The translations under genes were made by a program, and so were the position numbers. A DNA stretch of 10,926 bases from Bacteroidota bacterium (GTDB taxonomy: Bacteria; Bacteroidota; Bacteroidia; Chitinophagales; Chitinophagaceae). This document shows, piece by piece, positions 6,424-10,926 of this stretch. The DNA lies in contig JAGWPQ010000654.1 of the NCBI GenBank assembly GCA_028877045.1, positions 1 to 10,926 of the forward strand, in the 5' to 3' direction. Numbering within the stretch: position 1 is the stretch's first letter; every line of letters begins with the position of its first letter. Under the pieces are notes generated by a model that was not told where the DNA came from, made no database searches, and worked only from the letters and a program-made list of their open reading frames with translations.

Positions 6424-8163
6424 TTATACCAATTTTTCAAGCGCAATAAATACCGATTCCTTACTGATTACAGCAACCGGCGAATACAATGCTTCATTAC
6501 ATTGATGTATGATTGAAACAAATAAATGCTTCTTCTCAACATTCGTTTCGCTTTGCATAAATTCTGTGGCTAATTGTTTTGCATGAATAAAAAATTTTTT
6601 ATCCGATTCAATTAATAAAAGTTCATTTAATTTTTCTGTATTAGTTACTACAGTTGGCTCGGGCAATTTTTCAGCTTCATCAGTTACAGGAACAGTTTCA
6701 TTTTTTATTTCAGTATTAATGAGCTCATTTGTATTTTTTGTCTGTTGTTGTTTTCGTCCCAATCCCAACCACCATGAAATGCCCGCCAGCAAAGCAATTG
6801 CAGGAACTATCCAGATGTATTTATGATTGGTGATATCCTGCGAAATTTTATTTATTTCATACTTATTTTTTAATGCAGGCGAAACTTTGATCACAATACT
6901 ATCGCTCCGGATCGTTTTATACTGTTGCGAATTAATGTCGAGATAATTAAATTCTACAGGTGGAATGATTACGGTACCGGCATGTTTTGCAACAAACGGA
7001 ATTAAAAATGTTTTTGCTCCGCTTGCAGGAAAGATCATTTTATTAATATCCGATTTCTCGGTATTATCAAAATGCTCCGTATTATCCGACCAATTAATTT
7101 TCGGGCAATTAATGCTCTGAAAATTACCCGAGCCCGAAATATTTATTTCGAGCATATTAGTATCATCGGCAGTATCAATTATCTTATCTGCTTTTGCAGT
7201 GATAGAAAAATCGCCGATCGTGCCGTTAAAATCTGCAGGTTTATTTTTTTCGGGTAAAGGATTAACATGAATGGTAAGCGGTTCGTTGCTTAGTGTTACA
7301 GTTTGTACAGTTGGTGTTTCATCTCCAAACGAATTTTTCCGAAACAATGTGATCTCATTTTCTACAGAAGCATTATCTAATTTCAGATCGCCGGTTTGCA
7401 GGGGAAATAATTGTACTTTTCGTATCACATAACTTTTATATTCTTTGCCTTTCAGTGTCACAATGTGCGGGAACTGGTCCTCTGTCGTCATCTCGTAAAC
7501 CGTGCAGCCGCTGAATGCCGGTTGTTTTGCAATTTTTGATTGAGAACGAAGCCTCGTAAATAATTCATAGGTTACCGATATCGGTTCGCCAACAACGCAG
7601 GATGTTTTATTGGCAGTTACTTTCACAAAAATATTGTCCTTAATTTTTGATGCAAATGTTTCGCCGGGATGTAAAATTGAAGCTTTATCAATTTCATCTT
7701 CGCCTAAAACATCTTCCTGAAAAAATCCACCGGGTAATTGCAAGCTATTCGAAGATGCGTTCACACCTGCAACATGCGCTGTATTTTTTACTGTGATATT
7801 TATTGCCGAACAACTTATTTTTTTTCCGGCAACTTCAACACTGGCGGCAGGCAATTGCAATGTGCCTGTTGATCTTGGCTGCAAACTAAAAACATAACTA
7901 ACACTCGATTCTGTTTTTCCGTTTATTGAAATTTGTTGCGATGAATATGATGGTCCCGATACAATTTTCCATTTTGCAAAATCAGGCTGAGCAAAATTGG
8001 CTGCATCGGTTGCACCGCTTACTTTATATTCAACCTGCAACACATCTTCTTTACCAATGGTTGTTGCATTTGGTTTTATTTGAAATTGAATTTGACCGAT
8101 TGTTTTTTTATCAATCAGCAAAACAATCAGCAATAAAAAAAAGTGTCGTAATAATTTCATCAT
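6424..8163 (-). CDS. BatD-like protein (aerotolerance-type membrane protein)
   Basis: This is a ~579-residue protein with a signal sequence (MMKLLRHFFLLLIVLLI...), a large periplasmic part built of immunoglobulin-like beta domains, one TM segment (about residues 448-467) and a ~110-residue cytoplasmic tail. I place the start at ATG 8163 (or the next ATG, 8160). The in-frame TTG at 8178 lies inside the promoter -7 box. Typical BatD landmarks are LEINISGSGNFQSINCPKI (about 338-356) and IPPVEFNYLDINSQQYKT (about 400-417), just before the TM. BatD proteins are usually encoded with BatA/BatB/BatC/BatE and a MoxR ATPase and are thought to help withstand oxidative or envelope stress. None of those genes is next to it, so its job here is uncertain. 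Confidence 0.82.
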   Translation of the reverse strand: MMKLLRHFFLLLIVLLIDKKTIGQIQFQIKPNATTIGKEDVLQVEYKVSGATDAANFAQPDFAKWKIVSGPSYSSQQISINGKTESSVSYVFSLQPRSTGTLQLPAASVEVAGKKISCSAINITVKNTAHVAGVNASSNSLQLPGGFFQEDVLGEDEIDKASILHPGETFASKIKDNIFVKVTANKTSCVVGEPISVTYELFTRLRSQSKIAKQPAFSGCTVYEMTTEDQFPHIVTLKGKEYKSYVIRKVQLFPLQTGDLKLDNASVENEITLFRKNSFGDETPTVQTVTLSNEPLTIHVNPLPEKNKPADFNGTIGDFSITAKADKIIDTADDTNMLEINISGSGNFQSINCPKINWSDNTEHFDNTEKSDINKMIFPASGAKTFLIPFVAKHAGTVIIPPVEFNYLDINSQQYKTIRSDSIVIKVSPALKNKYEINKISQDITNHKYIWIVPAIALLAGISWWLGLGRKQQQTKNTNELINTEIKNETVPVTDEAEKLPEPTVVTNTEKLNELLLIESDKKFFIHAKQLATEFMQSETNVEKKHLFVSIIHQCNEALYSPVAVISKESVFIALEKLV

Positions 8164-8175
8164 AACTGGTAATGA

Positions 8176-8183
8176 CAAATATA
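8176..8183 (-). promoter_or_regulatory. BatD-like gene promoter, -7 box
   Basis: TATATTTG on the minus strand is a perfect match to the Bacteroidota -7 consensus TAnnTTTG and lies 12 nt before the ATG at 8163. No TTTG is present at the expected -33 spacing. Its position excludes the upstream TTG (8178-8176) as a real start. Confidence 0.55.
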
Positions 8184-8251
8184 CTCTTCGTTAGTAGTTG
8201 AAGTGGATGAAATGTGGTTAACGATGGGTTAAAACATTGCATCATTTGCAG

Positions 8252-8259
8252 TATGTTTG
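8252..8259 (+). promoter_or_regulatory. Ureohydrolase-like gene promoter, -7 box
   Basis: TATGTTTG on the plus strand is a perfect TAnnTTTG, 16 nt before the ATG at 8276. A clear -33 TTTG is not seen at 19-20 nt upstream. The box lies downstream of the in-frame TTG at 8237, which therefore cannot be the start of this transcript. Confidence 0.55.
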
Positions 8260-8275
8260 TTGCAAACAATTTTAC

Positions 8276-9409
8276 ATGAGCCTGCAAACAATTGTTGATT
8301 TTTTAGATCCGGTTAATTTATACGAATTATCGGATGATGAAGGTTATAAGGACACGCAACTCGGCCGCCACATTGCATTGTACGATGAAACATTTCCCGA
8401 TATTTCCAATGCCGACCTGGTTTTAGTTGGCTGCGGCGAAATGCGTGGCGCAGGTATTGAATATACCAATGCCGGTTCACCCGATGCTATCCGAAAAGAA
8501 TATTACAGTTTATTTCACTGGCATAATGAAGTTACTGTTGCCGATATCGGTAATGTAAAACGCGGTGCAACTTTACAGGATACCTATGCTGCATTAAAAA
8601 CTGTTGTGAGTGAATTGCTTGATCAGAAAAAACGTGTGGTGATATTAGGCGGCTCGCATGATGTTACTGTGGCTCAATACAATGCGTATGTTGCTGCCGA
8701 AAAAATTATTGAAGCTACTTGCGTTGATGCAAGAATTGATTTGAACATGGATAGCGTTTTGCCATCCGATAATTTTTTAATGGCCGTATTAACCAGCGAA
8801 CCGAATTTCATTAAACATTATAACCACATCGGTTTTCAAAGTTATATGGTGCATCCGCAGATGCTCGAAACGATCGATAAACTTCATTTCGATTGTTACC
8901 GCGTTGGAAAAGTGAAAGAGAATATGGAAGAAATGGAACCTGTTATCCGTAACACAAATTTATTTTCCTTCGACATTGCAGCCATTCAGCATGCACATGC
9001 ACCGGCCAATCGTTTAACACCAAATGGTTTTACAGGCGAAGAGGCCTGCACACTGATGCAATATGCCGGCATGAGCTCAAACTTAAGCAGCATAGGCATT
9101 TACGGCTATGCTCCCGAATTGGATGAACATGCTTTAACTGCCAAACAGATCTCGCACATGTTGTGGTACCTGATGGATGGCATTCATAAAAGCAAACAGG
9201 AATCAGGGTTAAACGATCGTCATCATTTTAACGAATTCAATATTGTTTTTGGCGAAGTGGAAACTGTTTTCTTACAAAGTAAAAAAACAGGAAGATGGTG
9301 GATGCAAATTCCCGATGGTAAATTTATTGCCTGCAGTAAGATCGATTATTTGCTTGCATCAAATAACGAAATGCCCGAACGCTGGATGCGTGCCATTGCA
9401 AGAAATTAA
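8276..9409 (+). CDS. Ureohydrolase-fold protein (formimidoylglutamase/arginase-like) with incomplete metal site
   Basis: I use ATG 8276, giving 377 residues; the in-frame TTG at 8237 lies upstream of the promoter box. The arginase/agmatinase/formiminoglutamase fold is shown by VVILGGSHDVTVAQYNAY (121-138), CVDARIDLN (149-157), LFSFDIAAIQHAHAP (229-243), PNGFTGEEACTLMQYAG and IGIYGYAPELDEH (273-285). Aligned to arginase by eye, the ligands His101, Asp124, Asp128 and Asp232 correspond to His128, Asp151, Asp155 and Asp233. His126 has become Arg153, Asp234 has become Ala235, and the substrate-binding Glu277 is Gly277. Bacteroidota relatives are commonly annotated as formimidoylglutamase, the last step of histidine breakdown, but no hut genes are nearby and activity is doubtful. 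The gene stands alone, divergent from the BatD-like gene. Confidence 0.8.
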   Translation: MSLQTIVDFLDPVNLYELSDDEGYKDTQLGRHIALYDETFPDISNADLVLVGCGEMRGAGIEYTNAGSPDAIRKEYYSLFHWHNEVTVADIGNVKRGATLQDTYAALKTVVSELLDQKKRVVILGGSHDVTVAQYNAYVAAEKIIEATCVDARIDLNMDSVLPSDNFLMAVLTSEPNFIKHYNHIGFQSYMVHPQMLETIDKLHFDCYRVGKVKENMEEMEPVIRNTNLFSFDIAAIQHAHAPANRLTPNGFTGEEACTLMQYAGMSSNLSSIGIYGYAPELDEHALTAKQISHMLWYLMDGIHKSKQESGLNDRHHFNEFNIVFGEVETVFLQSKKTGRWWMQIPDGKFIACSKIDYLLASNNEMPERWMRAIARN

Positions 9410-9453
9410 TTTTTATTTTTTTGTTACAGGCTACAGAATAAAAATGAAACTGT

Positions 9454-9540
9454 TGTTGCGTCGCACTCTTCAACGTTCATAACATTGCTGAGCAAAGCAT
9501 TTTTCTTCGCACAACTGCTCACAGCTAAAAGCTCATGGCT
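9454..9540 (-). repeat. Intergenic repeat element, copy B
   Basis: This is the second copy of the element at 1537-1629. On the minus strand it starts AGCCATGAGCTTTTAGCT (9540-9523) and ends with the conserved 25-nt block at 9478-9454, which contains AGTGCGACGCAACA. The element is 87 nt long and its middle is unlike that of copy A. The start block can fold into AGCT-TTT-AGCT, and copy A has AGTT-ATT-AACT in the same place, a compensating pair change. It begins 4 nt after the TAA of the GH53 gene, in the 135-nt space between two convergent genes where no other strong terminator is seen. Confidence 0.6.
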
Positions 9541-9544
9541 CTTT

Positions 9545-10603
9545 TTAATTTGCAAAAGCATTCAATGCAACGGTTGGTTTTCCGGTATTATCAAAAGCCC
9601 CCAACGAATAATTTTGCCAGTTGTAACATTCGGGCTCCCAATAAAAAACACCCAATCCGTTATTATTCGAAACCGATTTTACTTTTGTAATCATGTCGGT
9701 TAAAAATGATTGGCAAACTGTTGGAGAATTAACATCCATGCCCACTTCGCAAATCATTACCTGCTTGCCGTAACGCGAAATCATATCATTTATATTAGCC
9801 AAACATTGTGCATTATAAGATGCCCAGTTTGCTGTGGATGGGTATAGCGACATGCCAATAATATCCCAATTGGCATTATTATTTTTTAATCCGTCAAAGA
9901 CCCATCTGAATAAACTATTATCATATCCGTTAGAAATATGAACAATTACTTTAATGGTTGTGTCAACTGCTTTTACGGCATTATACCCGGCATTGATCAA
10001 TCCCGCAAAGTTTGCCATATTTGTTGATGCCCTTCCTGTTTCCCATAACATACCGTCATTTGTTTCGTTACCAACCTGTACCCAAGTAGGTGTAATACTA
10101 TTTGCTTTTAAAGTATTTAAAACTGTTTGTGTATGATTATAAACTGATGTTTCTAAAGCGGCAATATTTTGTCCGGCCCATGCCGCAGGAATAGTTTGAT
10201 GTCCCGGATCGGCCCAAACATCACTGTAATGAAAATCTATCATAATGCGCATCCCGGCGTTTTTTGCACGTACTGCTTTTGCAACAAGATCAGCAGTATT
10301 ACACCATCCGTCCGCAGGATTCACCCAAACTCTTAACCGGATCGAATTCATTCCCAGGCTTTTTAAAAGTGTAAAACAATCCTGCTGAGTTCCGTTTGCA
10401 TCATAAAATTTATAGTTTGATGCTTCCATTTGTGTTACCCAACTAATATCGGCTCCTTTAGCAAAAACAAATGTTGGCGTTGGCGTAGGTGTAGGATTGG
10501 GTGCCGGATTTGGATTTGTTTGTGAAGCTGTATTTTGTTTGTTGCAGGCAACCAATAAAATTATTATCAGTAAATATTTATATTTAAAAAATAATCTGAT
10601 CAT
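9545..10603 (-). CDS. Arabinogalactan endo-beta-1,4-galactanase, GH53 lipoprotein
   Basis: GH53 enzymes cut beta-1,4-galactan, the side chain of pectic arabinogalactan I. I start at ATG 10603 (352 residues), since it directly opens the signal MIRLFFKYKYLLIIILLVAC with lipobox Cys20; an in-frame TTG at 10645 has no support. A Pro/Thr-rich linker (about 30-44) leads to the catalytic (beta/alpha)8 barrel. It shows AKGADISWVTQMEASNYKFY (48-67), IRLRVWVNP, IMIDFHYSDVWADPGHQ (120-136), WVQVGNETNDGMLW (174-187) with acid/base Glu180, and MICEVG (283-288) with nucleophile Glu286. All expected catalytic residues are present and the length is normal. Lipidation suggests outer-membrane attachment, possibly on the cell surface. 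The SusE/F-like gene just upstream on the same strand fits a galactan utilisation locus. Confidence 0.92.
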   Translation of the reverse strand: MIRLFFKYKYLLIIILLVACNKQNTASQTNPNPAPNPTPTPTPTFVFAKGADISWVTQMEASNYKFYDANGTQQDCFTLLKSLGMNSIRLRVWVNPADGWCNTADLVAKAVRAKNAGMRIMIDFHYSDVWADPGHQTIPAAWAGQNIAALETSVYNHTQTVLNTLKANSITPTWVQVGNETNDGMLWETGRASTNMANFAGLINAGYNAVKAVDTTIKVIVHISNGYDNSLFRWVFDGLKNNNANWDIIGMSLYPSTANWASYNAQCLANINDMISRYGKQVMICEVGMDVNSPTVCQSFLTDMITKVKSVSNNNGLGVFYWEPECYNWQNYSLGAFDNTGKPTVALNAFAN

Positions 10604-10660
10604 GCTGTAACGCTTGTATTGATAAATTCTTTTCCGACTTCCCAATGCAAGTTATTTTAA

Positions 10661-10678
10661 AATAAGATCATTCTTATT
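10661..10678. repeat. Short inverted repeat before the GH53 gene
   Basis: AATAAGA (10661-10667) and TCTTATT (10672-10678) form a perfect 7-bp inverted repeat with spacer TCAT, 58 nt upstream of the GH53 ATG and next to the preceding terminator. It could be an operator, but its low GC content makes chance plausible. Confidence 0.25.
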
Positions 10679-10682
10679 AAAT

Positions 10683-10714
10683 AAAAACGCCTTCAACAAA
10701 TTGAAGGCGTTTTT
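10683..10714 (-). terminator. Rho-independent terminator after the SusE/F-like gene
   Basis: A perfect 14-bp stem, AAAAACGCCTTCAA (10683-10696) with TTGAAGGCGTTTTT (10701-10714), closes a CAAA loop and ends in a run of T on both strands. It lies 20 nt beyond the stop of the SusE/F-like gene and ahead of GH53, so the two genes are probably separate transcripts or joined only by read-through. Confidence 0.88.
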
Positions 10715-10734
10715 ATAAAACCAAAAACTAAAAA

Positions 10735-10926
10735 TTATTGAATCATGTAAGTGTAATATCCCGAATTGCCAAGGATGAGCTTAATTGTGTGCGTACCTGC
10801 AGGAACAGCAAAGTTCTTGGAAGCATCACCAATATTATCTCCATTATACCATAAGCTTCCTTTTCCACCGGTTTCACCTAAATTAGTTCCCCAATCGTGA
10901 TTGGCTCTGAATTTAAATTGGTCACC
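10735..10926 (-). CDS. SusE/SusF-like outer-membrane glycan-binding protein, C-terminal part
   Basis: Only the last 63 codons and the TAA are in the window; the reading frame stays open to the right edge. The segment reads DQFKFRANHDWGTNLGETGG (2-21), then SLWYNGDNIGDASKNFAVPA and GTHTIKLILGN, and ends YYTYMIQ. The FKFRA-x-x-DWG-x-NLG pattern followed by GDNI and a final Gly-Thr-beta-strand pair is typical of the C-terminal carbohydrate-binding domain of SusE/SusF-type surface lipoproteins. These are normally encoded after SusC and SusD genes in polysaccharide utilisation loci. The neighbouring GH53 points to galactan as the ligand. The identity as SusE or SusF, and the rest of the protein, cannot be judged here. 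Confidence 0.7.
   Translation of the reverse strand, partial: GDQFKFRANHDWGTNLGETGGKGSLWYNGDNIGDASKNFAVPAGTHTIKLILGNSGYYTYMIQ

Noticed and set aside
9444..9482. Tiny ORF MKLLLRRTLQRS over repeat copy B, with LLRRTLVRS in the matching frame of copy A
   Set aside because: The shared peptide follows automatically from the ungapped 25-nt DNA match. There is no promoter or longer coding signal, and the minus-strand 3'-flank position explains the repeat better.
10604..10645. N-terminal extension of the GH53 protein from an in-frame TTG at 10645
   Set aside because: The extension is polar and basic and would put 14 residues before a normal lipoprotein signal. The ATG at 10603 gives a standard signal and lipobox.

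Overview
The window looks like chromosome of a Bacteroidota bacterium, probably of the Chitinophagia/Chitinophagaceae type. The signs are a gldH gliding-motility lipoprotein gene, a SusE/SusF-like surface protein end beside a GH53 galactanase lipoprotein, a BatD-type protein, an S16 ribosomal protein with a long C-terminal tail, Bacteroidota-type promoter boxes (TAnnTTTG) and no Shine-Dalgarno sequences before the starts. Gene density is high and the sequence is AT-rich. No rRNA, tRNA, CRISPR array, transposase or phage gene was seen.

Left part (1-3093, all minus strand). Reading in the direction of transcription: rpsP (S16), a strong terminator/attenuator hairpin, rimM, a 4HBT thioesterase overlapping rimM by 4 nt, an intergenic repeat element, dinB (DNA polymerase IV), and the secreted N-terminus of an amidohydrolase cut by the window edge. 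rpsP and rimM form a ribosome-biogenesis pair.

Middle (3094-6419, plus strand). After a 289-nt divergent intergenic region comes a tight run: yicC (endoribonuclease family), gldH, a sensor histidine kinase and an OmpR-type response regulator. The last three genes overlap by ATGA, so a gliding lipoprotein gene is translationally coupled to a two-component system. A BatD-like membrane protein gene (minus) converges on the regulator with only 4 nt between the stop codons.

Right part (6424-10926). The BatD-like gene and a ureohydrolase-fold gene are transcribed divergently from a 112-nt spacer in which each has a perfect TAnnTTTG box. The ureohydrolase keeps the ligands of one arginase metal site but has lost the specific ligands of the other and the substrate-binding glutamate. 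A second copy of the repeat element separates it from a GH53 endo-beta-1,4-galactanase lipoprotein (minus). Upstream of that lie a terminator and the C-terminal 63 residues of a SusE/SusF-like protein. This end is probably the edge of a galactan utilisation locus that continues beyond the window.

Most of the window is ordinary, recognisable core content. The points most worth checking are the ureohydrolase with half a metal centre, the gldH/two-component coupling, and the paired 3'-flanking repeat with a covarying hairpin. No wholly new multigene system is evident.
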